Assembly (NCBI GenBank): GCA_028285265.1
Contig: JANQPX010000054.1
Span: 1-64,000 of the forward strand
Reading direction: 5' to 3'
Length of the DNA stretch: 64,000 nucleotides
From: Geminicoccaceae bacterium
GTDB taxonomy: Bacteria; Pseudomonadota; Alphaproteobacteria; Geminicoccales; Geminicoccaceae
Shown here: piece by piece, positions 54,084-63,161 of the stretch
Position numbering within the stretch: position 1 is the stretch's first letter
Layout of the letters: every line of letters begins with the position of its first letter
Translations under genes and position numbers: made by a program
Notes under the pieces: generated by a model
The model's database searches: none
What the model was told of the DNA's origin: nothing
The model's input: only the letters and a program-made list of their open reading frames with translations

Positions 54084-54992
54084 ATGATCGCGTTGTCCGA
54101 CAATGTCCGTGGCGCCATCTACATGATGCTGAGCATGGCGGGTTTCGTCTTGAACGACACGCTGATGAAGTCGCTTGCCGACACACTGCCAATGTTCCAG
54201 GCAATCTTCATTCGCGGCCTGTTTGCAACCGCGTTGATTGGCGTTCTTGCCTGGTATCGCCGTGCGCTCTGGTTCCGTCCTTGCACAACGACATCGAAGG
54301 TTATCAGTTTACGGGTGATCGGTGAGCTTGGAGCAACGATCTTTTTTATTACGGCACTTTTCAATATGCCAATCGCAAATGCAACCGCGATCCTTCAAGT
54401 GAGCCCTCTCGCTGTCACCCTTGGAGCCGCGCTGTTTCTTGGCGAAGCGGTTGGTTGGCGTCGATACAGCGCTATCATCGTAGGTTTTTTGGGGGTTCTG
54501 CTGATCGTCCGACCTGGATCTGACGGCTTTACGGTCTATTCAGTCTATGCCTTGGCCGCAGTGGCCTTCTTCGTCCTCCGCGATCTTGTCACTCGACGCC
54601 TTCCTCCAGATGTGCCCTCCCTCTTCGTCACAGTGATTTCGTCGATTGCTGTCATGGTCATGGCGGGATTTCTGACTTTGCCAATCCCCTGGCAAGCCAT
54701 GACGTTGTTCCAAGTTGTGATTCTTGCACTAGCCGCAATTTTCGTTCTTGTCGGATACTTTTTTGGCGTTATGACGATGCGCGTCGGTGAGATCGGATTT
54801 GTTTCTCCGTTTCGCTACACCATTCTTATCTGGGCGATCTTGTTGGGATTCTTTGTTTTTGACGACATTCCAGATCTCTTGACCCTCGTCGGAAGCGCCG
54901 TCGTCGTGCTTACCGGGCTCTATGCCTTCTATCGCGAACGCCAGCTTATCAAGGGCCGAGATAGGCATGCTACAGCCACTGCTCGATCTTGA
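54084..54992 (+). CDS. DMT-superfamily (EamA) transporter
   Basis: 302-aa inner-membrane protein with ten hydrophobic helices in two EamA repeats (about 8-140 and 150-285), the layout of drug/metabolite exporters. GGAGGCGGAG lies upstream of ATG 54084. Divergent from the Rieske oxygenase with 194 bp between starts. Substrate unknown. Confidence 0.9.
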   Translation: MIALSDNVRGAIYMMLSMAGFVLNDTLMKSLADTLPMFQAIFIRGLFATALIGVLAWYRRALWFRPCTTTSKVISLRVIGELGATIFFITALFNMPIANATAILQVSPLAVTLGAALFLGEAVGWRRYSAIIVGFLGVLLIVRPGSDGFTVYSVYALAAVAFFVLRDLVTRRLPPDVPSLFVTVISSIAVMVMAGFLTLPIPWQAMTLFQVVILALAAIFVLVGYFFGVMTMRVGEIGFVSPFRYTILIWAILLGFFVFDDIPDLLTLVGSAVVVLTGLYAFYRERQLIKGRDRHATATARS

Positions 54993-55226
54993 TACATGTG
55001 CAGGTCCGCAGGCCGTGCTTATACGTCAACAAGCTCGACGACGAAGGAGGTAAGGACGCCACCGACGCAGACGGACGTTGGCCATGAGAAACAGTGTCCT
55101 CTCCCGCCTGAATGACCATGGCAGTGGCATGAACGAAGACGTGTTATCAGTTTCGAGCTGTGCCATTGACCACGAACGGCAGCATTGTCTTGGTTCGTTC
55201 TTAAAATCACTGGTAAGGGTGCAGGA

Positions 55227-55745
55227 CTAGGCTTCTTCTGCCGGTGAGGGTAAGGGAAGCCTGGTTGTGTCCTTGACGGTTCGCACGACGATCCGAGATT
55301 GCACATCAGCGACAAGTTCGGTCGCGAGCAGCTTTTCCCTTAAAAATTCGTCGTACCCTTGGACGTCTGTGGTGACGACTTTGATGAGATAATCAGCAGC
55401 GCCAGTCATGCATTCGCACAGCATGACCTCCGGCCAAGCACGCATGATACCCTCGAAGCGGTTTAATGCATCCCGAGTTGGCGTCGCAAGCTTGATGAAA
55501 GCATAAATGACAAAGCCAAGGCCAAGCGATTGACGCTCAAGTTGAGCTGTCTGTCCCTTAATGAGGCCAGTTTCCTGCATTCGGCGTACACGTCGCCAGC
55601 AAGGCGATACTGAAAGCCCAACTTTATCGGCAAGCTCCGCCATTGACAGGCTGCTGTCCTGCTGCAGCTGATCAAGAATGCGCAAATCAATCCGATCAAT
55701 TTTTTGCAAGATTTCCTCATAATTGGAAGTTTCATTGCCTATCAT
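55227..55745 (-). CDS. Lrp/AsnC family transcriptional regulator
   Basis: 172 aa: helix-turn-helix at about 19-62 (DLRILDQLQQDSSLSMAELADKVGLSVSPCWRRVRRM) and a C-terminal RAM ligand-binding domain (VMLCECMTGAADYLIKVVT). It is divergent from the indolepyruvate oxidoreductase gene with 103 bp between starts, the usual layout for an Lrp protein controlling aromatic or branched amino-acid breakdown; its ligand may be an aromatic amino acid (inference). Confidence 0.92.
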   Translation of the reverse strand: MIGNETSNYEEILQKIDRIDLRILDQLQQDSSLSMAELADKVGLSVSPCWRRVRRMQETGLIKGQTAQLERQSLGLGFVIYAFIKLATPTRDALNRFEGIMRAWPEVMLCECMTGAADYLIKVVTTDVQGYDEFLREKLLATELVADVQSRIVVRTVKDTTRLPLPSPAEEA

Positions 55746-55848
55746 AGCGATTTTTTAGCAATGAAAGCAAATTTTTTTCCAGAAAAGTGGATTATCCTAC
55801 TACTACTGCTGCTGATCATGGCAGGAGACGCTTTGCGGGAGATCGGCG
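55746..55848. promoter_or_regulatory. Divergent promoter/operator region, Lrp gene and indolepyruvate oxidoreductase
   Basis: 103 bases with A/T tracts (GCGATTTTTTAG, GCAAATTTTTTTCC) phased about 20-25 bases apart, as Lrp-type regulators favour bendable DNA. It also contains a short CTA/CTG triplet tract at about 55796-55815. No clear -35/-10 pair can be assigned. Confidence 0.45.
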
Positions 55849-58800
55849 ATGAGTTCTCGGGGTCTGTCTCTGGATGACAAGTACAAGGCCGAAAACGGCC
55901 AAGTGTTGATGAGCGGTATTGAAGCTTTGGTAAGATTGCCGCTCGATCAAGTTCGGCTCGATCGCTCTACCGGCTTAACCACGGCGGGCTTTATTTCTGG
56001 ATATCGCGGCTCGCCACTGAGTGGTTATGATCAACGTCTTTTCAAAGCTAAGGGGCTCTTTGAGGCTCATGACATCCATTTTCAACCCGGTGTTAATGAA
56101 GACCTCGCGGCAACTGCTGTTTGGGGGAGTCAGCAGGTTTGTCTACATCCCGGCGCTAGAACAGAAGGAGTTTTTGGTCTCTGGTACGGCAAAGCCCCCG
56201 GTGTTGATCGTACTGGAGATGTCTTCAAACATGCTAATATGAGCGGAACCTGTGCGAAGGGTGGCGTTCTTGCTGTTGCCGGCGATGATCCACTGGCAAA
56301 GTCGTCGTCGCTACCTAATCAAAGCGAATTCGCCTTTATTGATGCCGAGATTCCAATCCTCACCCCATCAAGTGTTCAAGACGTTCTCGATCTCGGCCTT
56401 CATGGGCTCGCGTTGTCACGCTATTCTGGACTTTGGACTGGACTGATCGCCCTTGCAGACCTGATGGACGGCAGCGCGACGATCTCCGTCGAACCAACGC
56501 GCTTCACAATATGCGTGCCACCAGACGATGCTCAGCCACGCCATATTAGCCTTGACGCACTCCAAGTCCCAAATCGTATGGCTCTTGAAGAAACCTTGCG
56601 TGATCTTCGAATGCCGGCAGCTCTTCGATATTCACGTGCAAACAACCTGAATAGAGTCATAGCCGGTCCGGGAAATGCCCGGATTGGCGTGGTTTCAAGT
56701 GGAAAATCCTGGTCTGCACTCCTGTCGGCCTTTGACCTTCTCGGCCTCGATCTTCGTGATGCTGAGCGATTGGGTCTTCGCGTGATGAAGGTGTCAATGC
56801 CCTGGCCGCTTGAGCCAGAAGGCATCAGGGAATTTGCATCGAATCTCGATACGGTCCTCGTCGTCGAAGGAAAACGCTCACTGATCGAGGCACAGATCAA
56901 GAATCAACTCTATCACCTCCCCGCCGACCGACGTCCCGCTGTTCTCGGAAAGGCGGATCCTCTTGGCGAACCCATTTTTTCCGAGACTGGCGATCTTGAT
57001 GCAACGACCATTGCGTCGGGGCTGCTTCGGTTATTGCCGACCAACGAAGAAACGGCATCCATGAGCCAGCGCTTGGATCAAGTGAAGATCCGTCAGAACC
57101 GCCATCGGCAACTTGCATCGCCGAGTGTGCGAACCCCGCATTTCTGCTCCGGTTGCCCTCACAGCCGTTCGACACGCATTCCTGAGGGTAGCCGTGCCAT
57201 GGCGGGAATAGGTTGTCACATCATGACCCAATGGACACGCTTGCCGGAGAAAGGTCGCGATTCGGCGGAGGTCGCTCCTGCCGAAGGATACAGCCAAATG
57301 GGCGGTGAAGGTGCTGCGTGGATTGGCCAAGCTCCGTTCACGAAGACAGAGCATGTGTTCGTGAATCTGGGAGATGGAACCTATCATCATTCTGGGCTGT
57401 TAGCGATTCGAGCAGCCGTGGCCGCAGATGTCTCGGTGACTTACAAAATCCTGTACAATGACGCCGTAGCGATGACAGGTGGCCAAAGCGTAGATGGCCC
57501 CCTTTCGGTCGAGCAAATCGTCTCTCAGCTTCATGCAGAGGGCGTTTCCCGGATCGTGGTGGCTTCGGAAACGCCGCAACGGTTCCGCCATGATCTCTTT
57601 CCAAGCGCCGTCAGCCTCGTCGATCGTTCGGAACTGAACACGGCTCAAAGAGAGCTCCGTAAGGTGAAAGGTGTTTCAGTTTTGATTTTTGATCAAACCT
57701 GCGCGGCAGAGAAACGGAGGCGCAGAAAGCGAGGCCTCGTGCCCAGGTCCGAGAAGCAGGTCCTAATCCACGATCGGGTTTGTGAAGGCTGTGGCGATTG
57801 CAGTCGGCAATCCAACTGCCTCTCAGTTGAGCCACTTGAGACGGCATTCGGTACAAAACGTCGGATCAACCAATCCTCCTGTAATCAAGACCTCAGTTGT
57901 ACAGACGGTTTCTGCCCATCATTCGTCACGATCGAGGGGGGCGAACGGCAGCGTCCAGAGCCACCAATTCAGGATATCTTAACGGAGGCCGCCAAGCTGC
58001 CTAAGCCTGACGCTGGAGGATCGATAACTGCCGTAAGCGTGCTGTTGCCTGGCAATGGGGGCACCGGTGTCACCACCATTTCGGCAGTATTGGCGATGGC
58101 AGCACATTTGGACGGTCGTCACGTCGCATCGACCGACATGACTGGACTTGCCCAGAAGGGAGGTGCTGTACTGTCCTACCTTCGCTTTGGACCAGATGAT
58201 CATCCACTCGCCGGTGGAAAGATTTTACCGGGAGGCGCTGATTTGGTAATTGGCTGCGATCTCATGGTGAGCGCGAGTACAACTTGCCTGGAGCTTTGCA
58301 GCCCAGATCGCACATCGGTTATTGCAGACCGGACCGTTGCTCCGAGCGGCGCCTTCGCCCTCTTTCAAGACGCTATGCCGTCGTCAGATGATCTGGCAAC
58401 GCGGCTTTCTCGTGTTTCTAAGTTGGTCGAGATCATCGATGCCGGTGATCTTGCCGAGATGCTCTTCGGCGATCGTATCTTCTCGAATATGATTTTAGTC
58501 GGCGCGGCCTTTCAAAGTGGAAAGCTTCCGATTTCTGCTGAGTCGATCGACAAAGCCATCACTCTCAACGGAGCTGCCCGGGACTTCAATAAAGCGGCAT
58601 TTCACGCTGGACGGATTCTTTTTGCTGCTCCAGATCGCCTGACGACCGAGAGAAGTGATCCCAAGTCTGCCGACGACGCAACGTTGGAGGAGCTGGTGGC
58701 GCTATTGGGCGATGAGCTCAAGGCTTATCAACATACTGCACTTGCCGATCGCTTTCGGTCCGTGGTGGCGAGAGTCAGGTTTGCCGAAACAGGTTTGGGT

Positions 58801-59367
58801 GACAGCCAATTCCTGTTGTCAAGGGCCGTTGCCAAAAACCTCTTTAAGCTCATGGCCTATAAGGACGAGTATGAGGTTGCGCGACTCTATGCCGATCCTG
58901 CATTCAAAAGGAAGGTCCGAGATGAGTTTGGAACCCATGCAAAGATATCGATACAACTTGCCCCCCCTCTTCTGAGCCGAATCGATCCTACGACCGGTCG
59001 GCCCAAGAAGCACCATTTCGGTCCGTGGATCTTCGCCGTCTTCACCGTTCTAGCTCGGTTCAAGGGGCTTCGTGGAACATGGGCTGACCCATTCGGTTGG
59101 ACAGCAGAGCGGCGCATGGAACGTGCGCTAATAGAAGACTATCTCTCGCTTATCGATCGTCTCTTACCCGAACTATCGGATGATAGCTACCAAATCGCAC
59201 TCAGCTTGGCCTCACTACCGGAGAGTATTAGCGGTTTCGGCCCAATCAAAGCGGCCAGGGTTGCTACCATGAAGACCAAAGAAGCCGAGCTATTGGCAAG
59301 GTTCCAACGCATGTCGGTAGAGGCAACGTCCTCAAATGAGTTCGCTTTCGCGATAGCTGCCGAGTAA
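55849..59367 (+). CDS. Indolepyruvate ferredoxin oxidoreductase, fused alpha-gamma chains
   Basis: 1172-aa fusion that oxidatively decarboxylates aryl-pyruvates to acyl-CoA with ferredoxin, in breakdown of aromatic amino acids. The N-terminal part holds the pyrimidine-binding region (GYRGSPLSGYD); near 430-470 is FCSGCPHSRSTRIPEG; the TPP-binding LGDGTYHHSG follows; near 640-690 is the cysteine-rich iron-sulfur segment (CEGCGDCSRQSNC...CNQDLSCTDGFCPSF); and from ~725 the gamma chain (GNGGTGVTTISAVLAMAA). The fused form is common in proteobacteria. No separate ferredoxin gene is adjacent. Confidence 0.93.
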   Translation: MSSRGLSLDDKYKAENGQVLMSGIEALVRLPLDQVRLDRSTGLTTAGFISGYRGSPLSGYDQRLFKAKGLFEAHDIHFQPGVNEDLAATAVWGSQQVCLHPGARTEGVFGLWYGKAPGVDRTGDVFKHANMSGTCAKGGVLAVAGDDPLAKSSSLPNQSEFAFIDAEIPILTPSSVQDVLDLGLHGLALSRYSGLWTGLIALADLMDGSATISVEPTRFTICVPPDDAQPRHISLDALQVPNRMALEETLRDLRMPAALRYSRANNLNRVIAGPGNARIGVVSSGKSWSALLSAFDLLGLDLRDAERLGLRVMKVSMPWPLEPEGIREFASNLDTVLVVEGKRSLIEAQIKNQLYHLPADRRPAVLGKADPLGEPIFSETGDLDATTIASGLLRLLPTNEETASMSQRLDQVKIRQNRHRQLASPSVRTPHFCSGCPHSRSTRIPEGSRAMAGIGCHIMTQWTRLPEKGRDSAEVAPAEGYSQMGGEGAAWIGQAPFTKTEHVFVNLGDGTYHHSGLLAIRAAVAADVSVTYKILYNDAVAMTGGQSVDGPLSVEQIVSQLHAEGVSRIVVASETPQRFRHDLFPSAVSLVDRSELNTAQRELRKVKGVSVLIFDQTCAAEKRRRRKRGLVPRSEKQVLIHDRVCEGCGDCSRQSNCLSVEPLETAFGTKRRINQSSCNQDLSCTDGFCPSFVTIEGGERQRPEPPIQDILTEAAKLPKPDAGGSITAVSVLLPGNGGTGVTTISAVLAMAAHLDGRHVASTDMTGLAQKGGAVLSYLRFGPDDHPLAGGKILPGGADLVIGCDLMVSASTTCLELCSPDRTSVIADRTVAPSGAFALFQDAMPSSDDLATRLSRVSKLVEIIDAGDLAEMLFGDRIFSNMILVGAAFQSGKLPISAESIDKAITLNGAARDFNKAAFHAGRILFAAPDRLTTERSDPKSADDATLEELVALLGDELKAYQHTALADRFRSVVARVRFAETGLGDSQFLLSRAVAKNLFKLMAYKDEYEVARLYADPAFKRKVRDEFGTHAKISIQLAPPLLSRIDPTTGRPKKHHFGPWIFAVFTVLARFKGLRGTWADPFGWTAERRMERALIEDYLSLIDRLLPELSDDSYQIALSLASLPESISGFGPIKAARVATMKTKEAELLARFQRMSVEATSSNEFAFAIAAE

Positions 59368-59389
59368 GGCTGCTCGACACAAATGCAAA

Positions 59390-59413
59390 AGCCGGCGCTC
59401 GCGAGCGCCGGCT
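59390..59413. terminator. Bidirectional terminator palindrome
   Basis: A perfect 24-bp palindrome (arms AGCCGGCGCTCG) lies between two convergent stops. On the - strand it is followed by TTTTGCATTTG, a good intrinsic terminator for the UDP-glucuronate decarboxylase-like gene; on the + strand CTATTCTTG follows, which is weaker. Confidence 0.8.
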
Positions 59414-59439
59414 CTATTCTTGTCAGAGACCATAGACGC

Positions 59440-60474
59440 TTAGGCTGTCGCTGCAAACGGCAATGGTTTCTCATTTGCAATCACGTTCTTGCTGCGCAAG
59501 AGCCGTTCAAAATAGTCAATGGTGCGAGCAAGACCATCTTGTAGCTCGATCGTCGGCTCCCAATTCAACGTGTTGCGTGCCAGCGTGATATCTGGCTTCC
59601 GGCGTGTCGGATCGTCTTGTGGCAGGGGTAGATGCACAATTTTTGAGGACGAGCCGGTCAGTTCGATCACCTTCTCGGCCAACTGCAACATAGTGAACTC
59701 CTCGGGGTTTCCAAGGTTCACTGGCCCGGTGATGTTTTCCGGTGTGGCCATCATCCGGAGCATACCTTCGATGAGGTCATCGACGAAACAGAAAGATCGA
59801 GTCTGGTGGCCATCGCCATAGACGGTGATGTCTTCGCTGGTCAATGCTTTGCAGATGAAGTTTGACACCACACGGCCATCATTCGGATGCATGCGCGGAC
59901 CATAAGTATTGAAGATGCGGATCACCTTAATTGGCAAATTGTGTTGGCGACGATAGTCAAAAAAGAGCGTCTCAGCGCAACGCTTGCCTTCGTCATAGCA
60001 AGCACGAGGTCCAAGCGTGTTGACATTGCCACGATAGCTTTCTGGCTGAGGATGAACCTCAGGATCGCCATAAATCTCACTCGTGGATGCTTGAAGGATG
60101 CGGGCGCCACAGCGACGGGCCAGGCCAAGCATATTGATTGAGCCGTGAACGCAGACCTTTGTGGTCTGAACGGGGTCAAATTGATAGTGCACCGGACTTG
60201 CTGGGCAAGCGAGGTTGAAAATTTCGTCGACCTCAACATAAAGCGGATGGGTCACGTCGTGGCGCATCATCTCAAAGTTTGCATGGTCGAGTAGATGAGC
60301 AATATTGCGACGTGTTCCAGTGTGATAATTATCTACACCCAGCACCTCGCAATCGGCGGCAAGCAGTCGCTCGCAAAGAAAACTTCCGAGAAAACCTGCT
60401 GCGCCGGTGACAAGGACGCGTTTGGATCGAAGATTCAGAGTCTCTGACATTATCATTTCAACCCGACTAGCCAT
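59440..60474 (-). CDS. UDP-glucuronate decarboxylase-like extended SDR (UDP-xylose synthase)
   Basis: 344-aa NAD-dependent nucleotide-sugar enzyme converting UDP-glucuronate to UDP-xylose for surface polysaccharide. GAAGFLGSF near residue 24, the D-N-Y-H-T-G loop, S-T-S-E-I-Y-G-D, catalytic Y-D-E-G-K and RIFNTYGPRM are all UXS-like. ATGs at 60456 and 60450 are alternative starts and no SD decides between them. It stands alone, without a glycosyltransferase neighbour. Confidence 0.9.
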   Translation of the reverse strand: MASRVEMIMSETLNLRSKRVLVTGAAGFLGSFLCERLLAADCEVLGVDNYHTGTRRNIAHLLDHANFEMMRHDVTHPLYVEVDEIFNLACPASPVHYQFDPVQTTKVCVHGSINMLGLARRCGARILQASTSEIYGDPEVHPQPESYRGNVNTLGPRACYDEGKRCAETLFFDYRRQHNLPIKVIRIFNTYGPRMHPNDGRVVSNFICKALTSEDITVYGDGHQTRSFCFVDDLIEGMLRMMATPENITGPVNLGNPEEFTMLQLAEKVIELTGSSSKIVHLPLPQDDPTRRKPDITLARNTLNWEPTIELQDGLARTIDYFERLLRSKNVIANEKPLPFAATA

Positions 60475-61011
60475 ACTACCAGAAGCGGAGGCAAAGCCCC
60501 CTACGACAGATCGCTAGAGTAGCGACTGACCGCCCGTCTTAAGCAACGTAGAAGGCGTGCTCGCGACACAACCCTGTTGTATCAGCCTTTCCTTTAACTT
60601 TGCTTAAGCTACTACTGATGCCGCTATCTTCCGTGAGCGACCAACACGGCAATTGGTCTATTAGCAAACGAAGCGCTCTGGAGCCTTTCGGCTGGCGTCA
60701 TCCTCCAGCTCTAATTCTGGTTGCGGTTCACCGTTTGTTCGACCGCTTGTTAATTTCGTGTAGCATGGAGGCAGCCCCTGCTCAATGGGTTGAAAGGTGA
60801 AAAAACCGTACTTTCCTATGTTCTTTTGAAGAAATTTAGACTAATAGATCCAACTCTTGCTGTAATTTATTGATTTATCGAATGTTTTCATATCACAGAA
60901 TGAAAAGAAAAAACCCGTTTTGAGTGACATTTGAGGAGATGGCCAATTTGTCGCACTACGGATGGTTTTGTTAAGTCCTGTGGAGAAAACGTAAACGTAA
61001 CCCTGACGAGG
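60475..61011. other. Intergenic region between aspS and the UDP-xylose synthase gene
   Basis: 537 bases, AT-rich from about 60780 to 60920, with no gene that I can support. On the - strand, around 60905-60925, AAAACGGGTTTTTTCTTTTC might be a weak terminator for aspS. The rest must carry the promoter of the UDP-sugar gene. Confidence 0.4.
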
Positions 61012-62937
61012 TCAACCACAGGCTGCCTCATCTGTTGCTTCGCTTTCCGCCAACTCGCGTTCAGCGCGAAGCGCTTCACGCGCAGCGAGAGACAACTGTA
61101 AGTTCAGTTCGTTGAGTTGCTTTTCGTCAACAACACTGGGCGCGCCTAGGAGAAGCTCTTCTGCTTGTTGATTCAGCGGGAAGGCAGTGACCTCGCGGAT
61201 GTTCGGCGTGTCGGCGAGAAGCATGACGATACGGTCGATTCCAGGTGCGATGCCGCCGTGAGGAGGTGCACCATATTGGAGCGCTCGGAACATCCCTCCA
61301 AAACGTTCTTCGAGAACGCTTCGATCATAACCCGCAATTTCAAATGCCTTGATCATGATGTCGGCGCGATGGTTTCGAATGGCGCCAGAGGAAAGCTCGG
61401 TTCCGTTGCAGACGATGTCATATTGCTGAGCGAGGATCGTCAAAGGGTCTTCATTGAGTAGGGCATCGAGACCTCCTTGCGGCATGGAGAAAGGATTGTG
61501 GGAGAACTCGACCGATTTGCTCTCCTCATCCCACTCATACATGGGAAAGTCGACAATCCAGCAGAAGCGATAGGCCTTCGTCTCGACCAAGGCCAGCTCG
61601 TTGCCAACTCGGTCTCGCGCAAGTGCAGCAAACTTGGCCATTTCCGACGGTTTTCCGGCAACGAAGAAACAGGCGTCGCCGATTTGAAGCCCATCTGGCC
61701 TTAGGGTAAAGTATCGATCGATGATTTCTGCCGGCAAACCGTTCGCCAGTTTTCCAACACCGTCACCTGAACGCTTTGCAAACATCCGGACAGCATCCGT
61801 GCGTTCTGGCCCGATATTCTTGGCAATGGGCCCTGCTCCGCCGTCCTCACCTTCACGCCAGAAAACATAGCCGAGGCCCGGCTGGCCTTCGCCTTGCGCC
61901 CAGTTGTTCATACGGTCGCAGAACGCGCGAGAGCCGCCACCTGGCGCAGGAATCGCCCATACGCGAACATCCTCGTCCTTCTCGATCATTCCCGCGAAAA
62001 CCTTGAAGCCGGATCCACGGAAGATATCGGTGACATCTGCCATCAAGAGCGGATTGCGTAGGTCGGGTTTATCAGAACCAAAGGCCTGCATCGCTGCACG
62101 ATACGGAACGCGTGGAAACGGCCTAGACGTTAGCGCCCAGTCAGAAAATTCTTCAAATAGACCATGAACAACAGGCTCAACCGACTGAAAAACGTCCTCC
62201 TGTTCAACGAATGCCATTTCTAGATCGAGTTGGTAGAACTCCCCAGGCGAGCGGTCTGCGCGCGCGTCTTCGTCGCGAAAACAGGGGGCGATTTGGAAAT
62301 AACGGTCAAAGCCTGACATCATGAAAAGCTGCTTATATTGCTGCGGCGCCTGCGGCAGCGCATAGAACTTGCCAGGGTGGACGCGAGAGGGCACCAGGAA
62401 GTCCCTAGCCCCCTCCGGAGAACTTGCGGTTAGGATTGGGGTCTGAAATTCGGTAAAACCCTGCTCTTCCATCCGACGACGGATGCTCGAGATGATTTTA
62501 GAGCGGAGCATGATATTAGCATGCATATGCTCGCGTCGAAGATCGAGGAACCGATAGCGAAGGCGCGTATCTTCAGGAAAATCACGGTCTGAATTGACCT
62601 GGATAGGAAGCGGCTCGGATGTGGCTTCGAGCGTGAATCGATCGGCAACGACTTCAATGTCACCAGTTCCAAGGCTTTGGTTAATGGTCTCATCGCTCCT
62701 CGCCACCACCCTGCCCGTCACGGTGATGACGCTCTCCAGGCGCACGCGCTCAGCTTCCTCGAAAAAGGCCTGCTCCGGCTGGAAAACGACCTGCGTCAGG
62801 CCGTAATGGTCGCGAAGGTCAATAAACAAAAGCTGACCATGGTCCCGCTTTCGATGCACCCAGCCTGAAAGCCGAACCTCCTGACCGACATTCGCGGCGC
62901 GCAGGCTGTCGCAATGATGGGTGCGATAGGGATGCAT
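61012..62937 (-). CDS. aspS: Aspartate--tRNA ligase
   Basis: Class II synthetase, 641 aa, bacterial type with the GAD insertion. N-terminal OB-fold (VRLSGWVHRKRDHGQLLFIDLRD), motif 2 FRDEDARADRSPGEFYQLD and motif 3 GGIAPGIDRIVMLL are clear. The ATG at 62937 is the natural start; the longer frame to 63102 overlaps the divergent rnd promoter region. It ends with an acidic tail (~30 residues). Many such alphaproteobacterial enzymes are non-discriminating (Asp/Asn), which cannot be judged here. Confidence 0.97.
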   Translation of the reverse strand: MHPYRTHHCDSLRAANVGQEVRLSGWVHRKRDHGQLLFIDLRDHYGLTQVVFQPEQAFFEEAERVRLESVITVTGRVVARSDETINQSLGTGDIEVVADRFTLEATSEPLPIQVNSDRDFPEDTRLRYRFLDLRREHMHANIMLRSKIISSIRRRMEEQGFTEFQTPILTASSPEGARDFLVPSRVHPGKFYALPQAPQQYKQLFMMSGFDRYFQIAPCFRDEDARADRSPGEFYQLDLEMAFVEQEDVFQSVEPVVHGLFEEFSDWALTSRPFPRVPYRAAMQAFGSDKPDLRNPLLMADVTDIFRGSGFKVFAGMIEKDEDVRVWAIPAPGGGSRAFCDRMNNWAQGEGQPGLGYVFWREGEDGGAGPIAKNIGPERTDAVRMFAKRSGDGVGKLANGLPAEIIDRYFTLRPDGLQIGDACFFVAGKPSEMAKFAALARDRVGNELALVETKAYRFCWIVDFPMYEWDEESKSVEFSHNPFSMPQGGLDALLNEDPLTILAQQYDIVCNGTELSSGAIRNHRADIMIKAFEIAGYDRSVLEERFGGMFRALQYGAPPHGGIAPGIDRIVMLLADTPNIREVTAFPLNQQAEELLLGAPSVVDEKQLNELNLQLSLAAREALRAERELAESEATDEAACG

Positions 62938-63161
62938 GGACGTTCTCTCTAGATCTGTAGGCCCGACAGGATCGTCGGAAGTTGTCACGAACGGCGCTAA
63001 AGTGCCGCAAGTCCATTCTCTGTCAAGCCATCTTGTGATCATGCCACCACGTGGTGGCATTCTCGCGCTTGCGCCATGCGCATCGACACTTATGCTATGC
63101 ACTCAATCCATGGGCCGGCCAATTCAGTAAATGCCGCCCTCTTTTACGATTGTCGGACCCG

